Assembly: GCA_027451105.1 (NCBI GenBank)
Contig: DAIDKB010000033.1
Location: 1 to 42,700, forward strand
Direction: 5' to 3'
DNA: 42,700 nt
Source of the DNA: a bacterium
Lineage (GTDB): Bacteria > Patescibacteriota > Saccharimonadia > Saccharimonadales > Saccharimonadaceae
This document shows, piece by piece, positions 14,984 to 23,760 of this stretch (position 1 is the first letter of the stretch; every line of letters starts with the position of its first letter). Below the pieces are notes generated by a model. It saw only the letters and a list, made by a program, of their open reading frames with translations, was not told the origin of the DNA and did not search any database. The translations under genes and the position numbers were made by a program.

Positions 14984-15099
14984 ATAAAGAACTCCTTGTG
15001 GGTTATTATTTTAAAACTTGATAATCATTATAACGGATAAGACACCTTAGCTCAAGAGCTTTAGCCGAATAGTCTGCGCAACTATTTGCAAAAACCAAA

Positions 15100-15126
15100 A
15101 GGTCGCGACCAATTGATCGCGACCTA
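15100..15126 (-). terminator. Terminator of the DUF2569-like gene
   Basis: The stem AGGTCGCGA / TCGCGACCT is followed on the minus strand by TTTTGGTTTTTG. It lies between the gene at 15150-15674 and rpmF. Confidence 0.85.
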
Positions 15127-15149
15127 AAACCTCAATATAAACCGTAAAA

Positions 15150-15674
15150 TTAGTTAATTAAGGTTGCTTTGACACGCTTTGAGACGACAAAGTATAGGGC
15201 CATCAGTCCACTGGCAATCAAGACAGTCATCAATCCACCAACGGTTGCGCCAAGGTTACCATTGTTATTTGCCATATCAATAACGGCTGAAATTAGCGAA
15301 TACAACGCCGATAAACCAATTGCTGATATCGCGAGAGTTTTGCCAAGCTTTTTGCGCATGGCGATAAACACTACGGATGCAAGGTACGCTACCGCCATTA
15401 GTGGTGATAAGATTATGTAAACAACCCCTACCGCATCATTAGCACCAAGGCCAAGTTGCGTAAAGAATGAAGCAGTGTAAGACAAACCAGCGATTGCAAA
15501 TACAATCAACCAAAACATCAGCCAGCCGCCTAAGCCCTCAACCGATCGGTGTTCAACGACATATTGGACCTTAACGTTCTCTGGTGCCTGATTTTGCCAC
15601 TGTTGTACTGGTGGCGCTACCGGTGTAACTACAGGTTCAGTTGCTACAGGCTGCGTATTAGGATCATCTGACAT
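15150..15674 (-). CDS. DUF2569-like membrane protein
   Basis: A 174-residue protein. A Pro/Gln/Val-rich cytoplasmic N-terminus of about 45 residues is followed by GLGGWLMFW, typical of the start of DUF2569 domains, and four membrane segments. No catalytic residues are seen; function unknown. The SD AAAAGGA lies upstream of ATG 15674. It is a single gene with its own terminator. Confidence 0.65.
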   Translation of the reverse strand: MSDDPNTQPVATEPVVTPVAPPVQQWQNQAPENVKVQYVVEHRSVEGLGGWLMFWLIVFAIAGLSYTASFFTQLGLGANDAVGVVYIILSPLMAVAYLASVVFIAMRKKLGKTLAISAIGLSALYSLISAVIDMANNNGNLGATVGGLMTVLIASGLMALYFVVSKRVKATLIN

Positions 15675-15773
15675 ATATATTCCTTTTTAAACTTATGATG
15701 CTTATATTTATATTATAGTCAGGTTAAGAATACAATCATAATCTGTTATTGTTCATATTTATTATATAATATA

Positions 15774-15802
15774 TTGACATTTTTTAGCATTAGTGGTATG
15801 AT
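15774..15802 (+). promoter_or_regulatory. Consensus promoter giving a leaderless mRNA
   Basis: TTGACA (15774-15779), a 17-nt spacer and TATGAT (15797-15802), then only 6 nt (ACAGAA) before the ATG at 15809. Transcription should therefore start at or next to the start codon. Confidence 0.85.
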
Positions 15803-15808
15803 ACAGAA

Positions 15809-16288
15809 ATGAAACGGATAGATCAAGAAATAGAATCTACCACCACACAGACACCAGAGCTACGTAACAGTAGTACTAGGCGCACATTAGGTGGCGACGT
15901 AATGCGCATCGCGGGCGCAATTGATGATAAGTTTGATGCATTTTGGAAAGAGCACCTATCCCAAACCGACAGCGCCATAGAGCATCGACGACATGTTGGT
16001 AAAATAGCTGCTTCACTAGCTATTGCAGGCGTGACTATATTTGGTGCCGAAAAGGTATACACTGCTTTTAATGAGGTTCCTCATTTTTCAGAAAAGACCG
16101 TCCAGTTTGTCGCCAATGACGGTGACAGCATCTGGACAGCCGCTAACCATGTAGAGGGTCACGATAAAGTCCGCGACATGAATGCAATTGTTAACTACAT
16201 CGAAAACATGCCCGAGAATAAGGCCGCTCTTAGCGACGGTCTACAGGCCCATGAATCTATCGATATCCCAGAATCAGTCAAGCCGTAG
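15809..16288 (+). CDS. Membrane-anchored protein with LysM-like C-terminus
   Basis: A 159-residue protein. A charged cytoplasmic N-terminus of about 70 residues is followed by one membrane segment (IAASLAIAGVTIFGAEKVY) and a C-terminal region whose TVQFVANDGDSIWTAANHV and LSDGLQAHESIDIPESV resemble a LysM fold (V-x-x-GDSIW, then a repeat ending in I-x-x-P). A role at the cell wall is an inference. It ends directly against the convergent leuS (stops at 16288 and 16289). Confidence 0.65.
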   Translation: MKRIDQEIESTTTQTPELRNSSTRRTLGGDVMRIAGAIDDKFDAFWKEHLSQTDSAIEHRRHVGKIAASLAIAGVTIFGAEKVYTAFNEVPHFSEKTVQFVANDGDSIWTAANHVEGHDKVRDMNAIVNYIENMPENKAALSDGLQAHESIDIPESVKP

Positions 16289-18721
16289 TTAGACAACGAT
16301 ACTGACTAGCCGGCCGGGGACATAAATCACCTTGGCCGGTTTTTTATCGCCTATAAAACTGGCGACGTGCTCATCCTCAAGGGCCAATTGTTTAATTTGA
16401 GCTTCGTCGGTATCTTTGGCAACAACCAACTTAGCGCGTAATTTACCATTAACCTGGACGATAACCGTCATCGTCTGCTCGGCGATTAAACTATCATCCC
16501 AGATTGGCCACGGCTGGTTTTGGACCAACTCGGTGCTGCCTAGTTGGCTATTTAGCTCTTCGCTCATGTGTGGCGCAAAAGGAGCGATTAACTGCACCAT
16601 TGATTGCAAGGCGTCGTGCCAGACGACTTTTGAAAAGCCATCAACTTTTAGCTTGTAAAGTTCGTTGGTGTATTCCATCAGGCTAGAGATAGCTGTGTTA
16701 AAACTTAGTCGATTAATATCATCTGTAACTTTGCGGATAGTTTTATGCTGCGCGCGTTTAACCGCCAGATCGTTACCATCAAAATCCTTGGCCGAATCTT
16801 GATATTCCTGGGCTAGGACCCAAATACGGTTCAAGAAGCGGTAAATACCGGCAATGCCACGTGAGTCCCAAGCCGCATCAAATTCGATTGGGCCCATAAA
16901 TAACAGATACGTGCGGAGCGCATCGGCGCCATAACCCTGTTCGATTACGTCCAGCGGATCAATCACGTTACCTTTGCTTTTGCTCATTTTGGTACCGTCT
17001 TCGGCATTGATGTAACCGTGGTAAACTAACTTTTTAATTGGCTCTTTAAAGTCGGTTAAGCCCATGTCTTTAAAGACGTGCGTCCAGAAACGAACATACA
17101 GCAAGTGGGCCACAGCGTGGTCGCCACCGACGTAATAATCGACTGGTTCCCAATAGTTAATAATCGCTGGATCCCAGGCTCGCTCGGCGTTTCGCGGGTC
17201 GGCGTAACGTAATAAGTACCAGCTACTGCAAGCGTAACCATCCATCGTATCAGTTTCACGCTTGGCGGGTTTACCACAAGTCGGACAAGTCGTATTTACC
17301 CATTCATCAACACTAGCAAGCGCCGACTTACCATCACCTTTTGGCGCAAAATCTTTCACATCTGGCAAAACAACCGGCAACTGATCCTCGGGCACAGCAA
17401 CTGGACCGTGATCAGGACAATGAATAATTGGAATCGGTGCGCCCCAATAACGCTGGCGGCTAATCAGCCAGTCGCGCATTTTGTAAGAAACTTTTGGACG
17501 ACCAGTTCCCTGCTGCTCTAACCAAGCGACAATCTCTTCACGAACGTCGCTAGTTGATTTGCCGTCAAATCGGCCCGAGTTAACCAACAAACCTTCACCG
17601 TGATAAACCCTGGTGTCGACATCAGTATCCGGCTTTTCAATTACTTCAACAATCGGCAAGCCGAACTTCTCAGCAAACTCAAAGTCGCGCTCGTCATGCG
17701 CTGGAACTGCCATAACAGCGCCAGTACCATAGCCAGATAGGACGTAATCAGCCACCCAAACCGGGACTTTTTCACCACTAGCCGGGTTGATCGCGTATGA
17801 GCCGGTAAAGACACCGGTTTTTTCGCGCGTATCATTCATACGCTCGATTTCAGACTTTTTAATTGAGCTGTCAATATATTCATCAATTGCCTCTTTAAAC
17901 TCAGAAGTGGCTAGTTGACGTGACAATTGGTGCTCGGGGGCTAAAACAATCGCCGTGGCGCCAAATAGCGTGTCGGGGCGAGTCGTAAAGACAGTAATGA
18001 TATCTTTGCTATCAACCAGCTTAAACTCAACTTCGGCGCCAAGCGAACGACCAATCCAGTTAGCTTGAGCCGTCTTAATCTTTTGCGGCCAGTCAAGATC
18101 AGGAATTTCGTCAAGTAAAGCATCGGCATACTCAGTAATCTTGAAGAACCACTGCTTCATTGACTTCTTTTCAACCAAGCTACCACAGCGCCAACAATGA
18201 CCACCTTCAACCTGTTCATTGGCCAGCACGGTCTTATCAACCGGACACCACCACTGCAAACTTTCTTTTTGGTAAGCTAAGCCACGTTCAAATAATTTCG
18301 CAAAGACCCACTGAGTCCAGCGGTAATATTCGGGGTCACTGGTGTTAATTTCGCGACTCCAGTCAATACTGACACCCATGCGCTTGAATTGCTTTTTAAA
18401 GTTTGCAATATTTTCAGCCGTGACAATCGCAGGCGCCGTGTTGGTCTTAATGGCATAATTTTCAGCCGGCAGACCAAAAGTATCCCAGCCCATTGGGTTT
18501 AGGACATTACGGCCATGCTGACGATGGAAACGCGCTAAGGCATCAACGATTGAATAACTAAAGGCGTGTCCAGTGTGCATACCAGCACCGCTTGGATATG
18601 GAAACATGCCCGATACGTAAACTTTCGGCCTTGATGGATCGACGGTCACTTCATTAACATGCTGCTCTTCCCAAGTAGCTTGCCATTTTGGTTCAATTTC
18701 AGATGGGTTGTAACGCTTCAT
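16289..18721 (-). CDS. leuS: Leucyl-tRNA synthetase
   Basis: An 810-residue class I synthetase that attaches Leu to tRNA-Leu. The HIGH-type motif is HTGH (49-52) in YPSGAGMHTGHAF, and KMSKS lies in DGTKMSKSKGN. The large CP1 editing domain is present (TTRPDTLFGAT, GTGAVMAVPAHDERD). Zinc-type cysteine clusters WWCPVDK..CWRCG and CPTCGK are kept. An SD (AGGAG) precedes ATG 18721. Full length for a bacterial LeuRS. Confidence 0.97.
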   Translation of the reverse strand: MKRYNPSEIEPKWQATWEEQHVNEVTVDPSRPKVYVSGMFPYPSGAGMHTGHAFSYSIVDALARFHRQHGRNVLNPMGWDTFGLPAENYAIKTNTAPAIVTAENIANFKKQFKRMGVSIDWSREINTSDPEYYRWTQWVFAKLFERGLAYQKESLQWWCPVDKTVLANEQVEGGHCWRCGSLVEKKSMKQWFFKITEYADALLDEIPDLDWPQKIKTAQANWIGRSLGAEVEFKLVDSKDIITVFTTRPDTLFGATAIVLAPEHQLSRQLATSEFKEAIDEYIDSSIKKSEIERMNDTREKTGVFTGSYAINPASGEKVPVWVADYVLSGYGTGAVMAVPAHDERDFEFAEKFGLPIVEVIEKPDTDVDTRVYHGEGLLVNSGRFDGKSTSDVREEIVAWLEQQGTGRPKVSYKMRDWLISRQRYWGAPIPIIHCPDHGPVAVPEDQLPVVLPDVKDFAPKGDGKSALASVDEWVNTTCPTCGKPAKRETDTMDGYACSSWYLLRYADPRNAERAWDPAIINYWEPVDYYVGGDHAVAHLLYVRFWTHVFKDMGLTDFKEPIKKLVYHGYINAEDGTKMSKSKGNVIDPLDVIEQGYGADALRTYLLFMGPIEFDAAWDSRGIAGIYRFLNRIWVLAQEYQDSAKDFDGNDLAVKRAQHKTIRKVTDDINRLSFNTAISSLMEYTNELYKLKVDGFSKVVWHDALQSMVQLIAPFAPHMSEELNSQLGSTELVQNQPWPIWDDSLIAEQTMTVIVQVNGKLRAKLVVAKDTDEAQIKQLALEDEHVASFIGDKKPAKVIYVPGRLVSIVV

Positions 18722-18771
18722 AACTAACTCCTATTGTAACATGGAGTTATCAGAGTACGGACGGTTGAAAT

Positions 18772-19860
18772 CTATAAGCCCTGTAGCAACGATTCAATGT
18801 CGGACTTGAGTTGCGTTAACGTAATTGACGATGTCGGAGAAACAATATTAACCGTTTGATTATAGGTTGGCTTGATTGTCATCGATGTGGCCGTACCGTC
18901 ACTAGACGTATCACTAAAGTTAATCGCCGTAATTTGGTGCGACCAACTGCTAATCCATAGTTCTAGCGCTGAGTTATCTGTAGCACCCTGATCCGTTTTT
19001 ATGCTAGAAGTATCAATCGTAAACGAATTGTCGCATGCGTGTAGTGTCGTATAGATTTTAGTGGTTTTTAAACTCTCAGCGAAGGCTTTAAGAGCAGTTG
19101 TATTCGACTTTAGGGAGTAGCCGATACTGCCATCTTTTGCGCCAAGCTTTTTGTCGATTACGATAAATGGATTCTTTGCATAAAGATTGGTCATCTCGGA
19201 AATACCAGTTTTGTCGTTTTGAAATTTGTTCAAAGCATCATTCGTGCAAGTCTGAGCTGTTGCCGCCGCCTGGCTGTATTCCTTTAAGTCACTGCTTGAA
19301 ATCTTAATCCAATTACCATCAACCTTGGCGATAATCTGATCGATTGATGCCGACTGAGCCGAGCTAACATACATACTAAGTTGATCCTTAAACGAGGCAT
19401 AGATAGCCGCAAGCTTTTCAAGCTTTATAAACAAATCGCCTGACGAATTGACTATCGCGCTGCCACCTAACGAGAAGGTTTTTCCAGAGGCTGTCTCGTC
19501 AAACGTCGCATCAATACTGCGACTAGATCCAGACTGCTTTGCAGTTATACCTAAAACAGTTTTAGCATCAGCATTATTAATGTTCATTGTTCCGACATAG
19601 GTCGATGATTTAGCCGTCGCAGCATTCACTAAAGCATCTGTTACGACTTTTTCAGGATTCTGATACCACAGACCATAAACCAACGAGCTACCGGCAACAA
19701 TAGCGGCCAAGATTGTAGCAATTATAATGACAATCATTATTGGCTTTTTAGTTTTAACTACGACCGGCTGATTATTAACCGGTACAGGATTGTCGGTCAC
19801 CGTTACTGATGGCTGAGTATAATCGCCGAGTTGATTATTATCCTTAGTTTCATCTGGCAT
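18772..19860 (-). CDS. Membrane-anchored extracellular protein, unknown
   Basis: A protein of 362 residues from ATG 19860 (MPDETKDN), which has AAGGAG 5 nt upstream; the frame to 20142 only shadows the murF region. A polar N-terminus is followed by one membrane segment (IMIVIIIATILAAIVAGSSLVYGLW) and a Ser/Thr/Asp-rich extracellular domain with repeated beta-type stretches. Substrate-binding or structural roles are possible; no family recognised. Confidence 0.7.
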   Translation of the reverse strand: MPDETKDNNQLGDYTQPSVTVTDNPVPVNNQPVVVKTKKPIMIVIIIATILAAIVAGSSLVYGLWYQNPEKVVTDALVNAATAKSSTYVGTMNINNADAKTVLGITAKQSGSSRSIDATFDETASGKTFSLGGSAIVNSSGDLFIKLEKLAAIYASFKDQLSMYVSSAQSASIDQIIAKVDGNWIKISSSDLKEYSQAAATAQTCTNDALNKFQNDKTGISEMTNLYAKNPFIVIDKKLGAKDGSIGYSLKSNTTALKAFAESLKTTKIYTTLHACDNSFTIDTSSIKTDQGATDNSALELWISSWSHQITAINFSDTSSDGTATSMTIKPTYNQTVNIVSPTSSITLTQLKSDIESLLQGL

Positions 19861-19945
19861 GCTGGCTCCTTGCTGGACGCATAAAGTTCTTGCTCTCAGC
19901 TTAGCATAAGCATTATAAATCAGACAATTAAATATGATTAGAAAA

Positions 19946-21226
19946 CTAGAATTTAGAAAAAAAGTTACTTTTACGCTGTAGCCACGATTGTGACTGACGC
20001 ACCAAACGAGATTCTTCTTCGGTTGAATGTAAAATGACCTTAGCGGCCTCTTCAAGGTAGATATTACCCTGCGATCCCTTAAATAATACAGCGCCACCCT
20101 TTTCAAGAACACTATGTACAAAAGCTCCGGCCTCGAGCGCATGTTTAAAGGACTTAACTTGGCAGCCCTGCTGACGAGCGGCTGGTGCTAAATATTTTTC
20201 TGCTTCATTACCAACCGTCACAACCCAAGCTAATTGGTTTGGGTCACACATGCGGCCCAAGGTTTGATGCTCGATCAATGAGGTCTCGCCCAACTCATTC
20301 ATGTCGCCCAACACAGCAATTTTTTGCGGAACCGACAAACTATACAAAGTTTTTAGCGCCGAGCTGGCTGCTAGCGGACTAGAGTTGTAGGTGTCGTCAA
20401 TAATAATCGTGTCTTCGACACCCCTTAGCAGTTGCATGCGACCCGGTGCGGCCGTAATCTTATTCATGCCACGGCCGACTTCTGTGGAATTCATTCCAAG
20501 CTTAACAGCAACAGCAGCAGCGCCAACCGCCGTACGTATACTTTGTTCACCTAATAATTTCAGTTTGACGTCAACCGGCTCGTCCCAATCTTTCGCGATA
20601 AGCTTGCCCTTATAACCATCTTGTATCGTAAAGTCATCCTCTACGAAATAGTACTCAGCGGAAGCACCCATGCCGTAGGTACTGATGTTAGAATTCGTCA
20701 AAAGATTAGCGTAGCGGCCAGGAATATCATCACGATTAATAATTGCCGATTGACTAAAGTTAGCAGCTGCCAGCTCTTCCTGGGCAACAATATCGATGTT
20801 GCCAAAAAACTCCATATGTTCGGGCGAAACTGCCGTAATCACTGCAATGTCTGGCTTTAAGTAGGTTCCAGCATGTGGGATTTGCCCAATTCGATCGCTA
20901 CCGACCTCTTGAATTACCACATCAACATCGGCTGGCTGTTTGATACGAAGTTTTGCGGCTTTAAATACCGCTAACCACGCAAAAATATTTTTAATATCTT
21001 CAGGATACTCGATTCCTAAAATTGCCAGTGGCGCACTAAGCTCGGCATTATGATTGCCTTCGTGGACCCTCACCCTGAATCGTTCTGACAAAACCGTACC
21101 GATTGCCAGTTTAGTAGAAGTCTTGCCAACACTTCCCGCCACGACAATAAGCTTCACTTCAGGATGAGCTTTGAAGTAGGCTTTGACATAATTTTCTAAC
21201 TTTTTTTGGATATACACTTTAAACAT
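19946..21226 (-). CDS. murF: UDP-MurNAc-tripeptide:D-Ala-D-Ala ligase MurF
   Basis: A 426-residue cytoplasmic Mur ligase that adds D-Ala-D-Ala to the peptidoglycan precursor using ATP. The P-loop GSVGKTSTK (about residues 31-39), GNHNAELSAPLAILG, the D-E catalytic region QEVGSDRIG, and IIDDTYNSSP with LGDMNELGE in the C-terminal domain are all typical of MurF. The N-terminal UDP-binding domain is short (about 25 residues before the P-loop), so this is a compact form also resembling MurT/MurF-like proteins. Confidence 0.88.
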   Translation of the reverse strand: MFKVYIQKKLENYVKAYFKAHPEVKLIVVAGSVGKTSTKLAIGTVLSERFRVRVHEGNHNAELSAPLAILGIEYPEDIKNIFAWLAVFKAAKLRIKQPADVDVVIQEVGSDRIGQIPHAGTYLKPDIAVITAVSPEHMEFFGNIDIVAQEELAAANFSQSAIINRDDIPGRYANLLTNSNISTYGMGASAEYYFVEDDFTIQDGYKGKLIAKDWDEPVDVKLKLLGEQSIRTAVGAAAVAVKLGMNSTEVGRGMNKITAAPGRMQLLRGVEDTIIIDDTYNSSPLAASSALKTLYSLSVPQKIAVLGDMNELGETSLIEHQTLGRMCDPNQLAWVVTVGNEAEKYLAPAARQQGCQVKSFKHALEAGAFVHSVLEKGGAVLFKGSQGNIYLEEAAKVILHSTEEESRLVRQSQSWLQRKSNFFSKF

Positions 21227-21256
21227 AGCTACCTATATCATATCAGCTACGGCCGA

Positions 21257-22453
21257 TCAGCGCGACACGCGGAAGCCAATACCCATATAGGTTGTTGAGC
21301 TTGGGTCAAATAAATCAAGTGTAAATATGCCAGCACTAACCCCGTCCTCAAATGAACCACCCCTCAGAAATGCATGTGTCGATGATTCACTTTTATTGCT
21401 AAACAGCTGACCAATACCTTGGGCTGTATTCCAGCCGCTTGCAGCCGATGAGGCAACGCTTGGCAACGAACTACTAGATAAACCGCTCAGTATAAGCGAG
21501 CCACTATTCCAGTCCTTCCATGAATAAGAGCTATCGCTTGAAAAGCCCGGTTGAAGACCACCGCTGATTGTGCCGTTCGTCCACTCCCAGGCATTTCCGG
21601 CAAAATCCCATATAACCTCGCCGTTTGTTAGAGTTAATGTCCGGCGCTGATTTGACGGACTGCTATTACCGGTACCGCTATAGCCGTTAGCGTCATTCGT
21701 ATCGGCAGCTAATAGCCCGGCCGGGCTGCCGTCATTATGACCCGAGTATATATAACCAGACCCGACGGCGCCTCCACTCCAGTTACTCGATACCGACATG
21801 ACATTTTGGGCAATCGTAAGCCATTCAGCTTCAGTCATAAGGTGGCACCCGGTACAGCCGGCGACATTTTGGCTATAGTTGATTGCATCAGTTTGGTCAA
21901 TATTAACCCAGGGCGTACCGCTAGCCTGAGATATCGGCACCGTCGCACTTGACTGCTTGGCCTCATATTTCATAACACAAAATTCGCTCGTACCGTAAGT
22001 CGCGCTACCGGGTACTACAATAAATCCAGTCGGACAAGTTGTTCCATTCGACATCACACCCGAACATCCGCCCGCCACTGGCGTACTGTCGTTAGTAATC
22101 TTATAGCTAACACCATTATTAACCGCTGACAAGCAAAATACTTGCGCGCCTGGAGTATTACTCATCTGATAGGCCGTATATGATGTGCCCGAGCTGGACT
22201 GCAAGCATAACGTCCCCGCAGCTGGTGTCGCACTACAATCGTTGGCGGTTGGATAAACGCTATTATCTACTTGATATAACTTTAGCTTTTTTGCCGCATT
22301 CTCAAGATCTGATTGAAGCGAAGCGGCAGTTGCACGTTGCTGGACGCCGTTATAGGCCACGATAGTGAGGGCCGCTAGGATACCAATGACAACAATCACT
22401 ATTAATAGTTCGACAATCGTAAAACCGGAGACATTGTGGCGGACTCTACGCAT
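21257..22453 (-). CDS. Type IV pilin-like protein with FGE/C-type-lectin-like domain
   Basis: A protein of 398 residues from ATG 22453 (MRRVRHNVSG). The class III signal GFTIVELLIVIVVIGILAAL is cut after Gly by a prepilin peptidase and assembles by its hydrophobic helix. Residues about 25-135 are pilin-like. The rest resembles the formylglycine-generating-enzyme/C-type-lectin fold: MTEAEWLTIAQN, WDFAGNAWEWTNG, AFLRGGSFEDG and the ending GIGFRVSR. No active-site Cys pair is obvious, so binding is more likely than catalysis. The start was moved from 22474 because a promoter lies across the longer N-terminus. Confidence 0.82.
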   Translation of the reverse strand: MRRVRHNVSGFTIVELLIVIVVIGILAALTIVAYNGVQQRATAASLQSDLENAAKKLKLYQVDNSVYPTANDCSATPAAGTLCLQSSSGTSYTAYQMSNTPGAQVFCLSAVNNGVSYKITNDSTPVAGGCSGVMSNGTTCPTGFIVVPGSATYGTSEFCVMKYEAKQSSATVPISQASGTPWVNIDQTDAINYSQNVAGCTGCHLMTEAEWLTIAQNVMSVSSNWSGGAVGSGYIYSGHNDGSPAGLLAADTNDANGYSGTGNSSPSNQRRTLTLTNGEVIWDFAGNAWEWTNGTISGGLQPGFSSDSSYSWKDWNSGSLILSGLSSSSLPSVASSAASGWNTAQGIGQLFSNKSESSTHAFLRGGSFEDGVSAGIFTLDLFDPSSTTYMGIGFRVSR

Positions 22454-22462
22454 ATTACCGTC

Positions 22463-22491
22463 ATTATGGAGCATAAGCGCGATGGCGTCAA
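22463..22491 (-). promoter_or_regulatory. Promoter of the pilin-like gene
   Basis: On the minus strand TTGACG (22486-22491), a 17-nt spacer and CATAAT (22463-22468), with 9 nt to the ATG at 22453. It overlaps the start of the divergent HTH gene (22482). Confidence 0.65.
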
Positions 22492-22955
22492 TTTATAATT
22501 TCTTGGTGGCACTAACAGGACTGACGTCGAAAACTTACGCTCCGCTGATGCGGCTGCTCCGCCTTGACAGAGACGACGAGGCTGCCGTTGCCCTGGCCGT
22601 GGGTCGTCCGATGACTGTGGTCAATCCGGTCGTCAAGCAGGTCCAGCGACGGCTGACGCTCGAACAGCAGGCCGAAGTGGTACGGCGCTACGAGGCGGGT
22701 GCGCAGATGAAGTACCTGGCGGAGCACTACGAGATTCATCGCCGTACGGTGAGTGCGATCCTCAAGCGTCATGGCGTTGAACCGCGGCGACAAGAACTCT
22801 CCAGCGAGCAGATCCAGCACGCTGTTCTGATGTATGCCCAGGGTAAGTCGCTGGCCGTAATTGGCTCCATGTTTGGCGTCGACGCCGGCACGGTGCACGA
22901 CCGACTGCGAGAACAAGGCGTGATTATGCGGGATACGCACGGGCGGGAGCGATAA
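22482..22955 (+). CDS. G+C-rich double helix-turn-helix protein (resolvase/transposase-type HTH)
   Basis: A protein of 157 residues from ATG 22482; the frame is open further left to 22365 but that part lies inside the pilin gene. Two HTH units are visible: RLTLEQQAEVVRRYEAGAQM to VSAILKRHGV, and ELSSEQIQHAVLMYAQGKSL to VHDRLREQGV, the type found at the end of resolvases and IS30/Mu-like transposases, but without a catalytic domain. Codons are strongly G/C-rich. Likely an acquired DNA-binding protein; target unknown. Confidence 0.7.
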   Translation: MASIYNFLVALTGLTSKTYAPLMRLLRLDRDDEAAVALAVGRPMTVVNPVVKQVQRRLTLEQQAEVVRRYEAGAQMKYLAEHYEIHRRTVSAILKRHGVEPRRQELSSEQIQHAVLMYAQGKSLAVIGSMFGVDAGTVHDRLREQGVIMRDTHGRER

Positions 22956-23012
22956 TCCCCTGTACCTATCGGCTCAATTGGCGACGATACGTTCAAAAGT
23001 GTTTTAGGCCCG

Positions 23013-23040
23013 TTGCATAGAATAGCCGACCTATTATACT
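23013..23040 (+). promoter_or_regulatory. Promoter before the 23098-23746 genes
   Basis: TTGCAT (23013-23018), a 16-nt spacer and TATACT (23035-23040). It is the only good candidate in the 308-nt gap 22956-23263 and would drive the small ORF and the membrane protein behind it. Confidence 0.55.
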
Positions 23041-23097
23041 CGGGCTCACCAACACAACATGAGAAAACGCTAGGCAACGCACTAATCCGGCGACTAT

Positions 23098-23196
23098 ATG
23101 TTAGACGGCACCAAGGCGAAGGCACCGGCGGAAAAGCCGGTCAAGCTAGATATGCGCTTCAAGCATACGCTGAGCAAGATGGCCAAGCGCAGGTAA
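23098..23196 (+). CDS. Possible 32-residue basic peptide
   Basis: ATG 23098 to TAA 23196 encodes a Lys/Arg-rich peptide (AEKPVKLDMRFKHTLSKMAK before the end). It lies about 58 nt after a good promoter and about 70 nt before the membrane protein. There is no clear SD. A longer frame over the same bases (23013-23267) starts inside the promoter and reads like an out-of-frame shadow. Confidence 0.35.
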   Translation: MLDGTKAKAPAEKPVKLDMRFKHTLSKMAKRR

Positions 23197-23263
23197 GGCT
23201 CGTTAGCCTTCCCGAAACCGCCGATATGAAGTACTATGAGGATGAATTTAATAGGAGTATAGA

Positions 23264-23746
23264 ATGAACGCGAAGAGAAATGACCAGGGGTTTGTTGCCA
23301 TCATAGTAGTCGTTATTGTGGTTATTCTCATCATCGTGTTTGTACTCAATATCGGAAAAGGCTCCAAGCAAAATACAGCACAACCATCACCGTCTGCATC
23401 CTCATACCCGACAAAGGCCGACACCGTATCAAAGATGAAGGCTATTCACAACCAGTTGGCCGCATCATGGCAGGTATGCCAAATTGATCCAACGAAGTGT
23501 CAGGTGAGCGTTACGCAGGTCGCCAGTGCTGACGATATATTTACTAGCTCTTCATCCCAGTACACCGGCAAAGCTCTTGATGACTTCACGGGATGGAAGC
23601 AGAACGTAGGTATTGCAGAAGGTGATATGAAGCAATGGGCAATCAATGCTAGCTTCAGCAAGGATAATTCGCTTCTGTCTTCAGCAATCCCCATTGAGAT
23701 ACAAACCGACCAAGATACAATTACTAGCTTTACGAACGATAAATAG
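23264..23746 (+). CDS. Small membrane-anchored secreted protein
   Basis: A 160-residue protein. A basic N-terminus (MNAKRNDQG) is followed by a membrane segment (FVAIIVVVIVVILIIVFVLNI), a Ser/Pro linker and an extracellular helical domain with two close cysteines (CQIDPTKC) that may form a disulphide. The N-terminus looks like a pilin-type or signal-anchor helix, but there is no Glu at +5. An SD (AGGAG) lies before ATG 23264. Unknown function; its neighbour across the HTH gene is the pilin-like adhesin. Confidence 0.65.
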   Translation: MNAKRNDQGFVAIIVVVIVVILIIVFVLNIGKGSKQNTAQPSPSASSYPTKADTVSKMKAIHNQLAASWQVCQIDPTKCQVSVTQVASADDIFTSSSSQYTGKALDDFTGWKQNVGIAEGDMKQWAINASFSKDNSLLSSAIPIEIQTDQDTITSFTNDK

Positions 23747-23760
23747 CCTACTACGTGCAG

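Noticed and set aside
22365-22481. Longer N-terminus for the HTH gene
   Set aside because: The extra 39 codons lie inside the divergent pilin gene and across its promoter; ATG 22482 fits better.
23013-23267. 84-residue ORF before the membrane protein
   Set aside because: Its start lies within the TTGCAT-N16-TATACT promoter and its sequence looks like a frame shadow of the 32-codon ORF.
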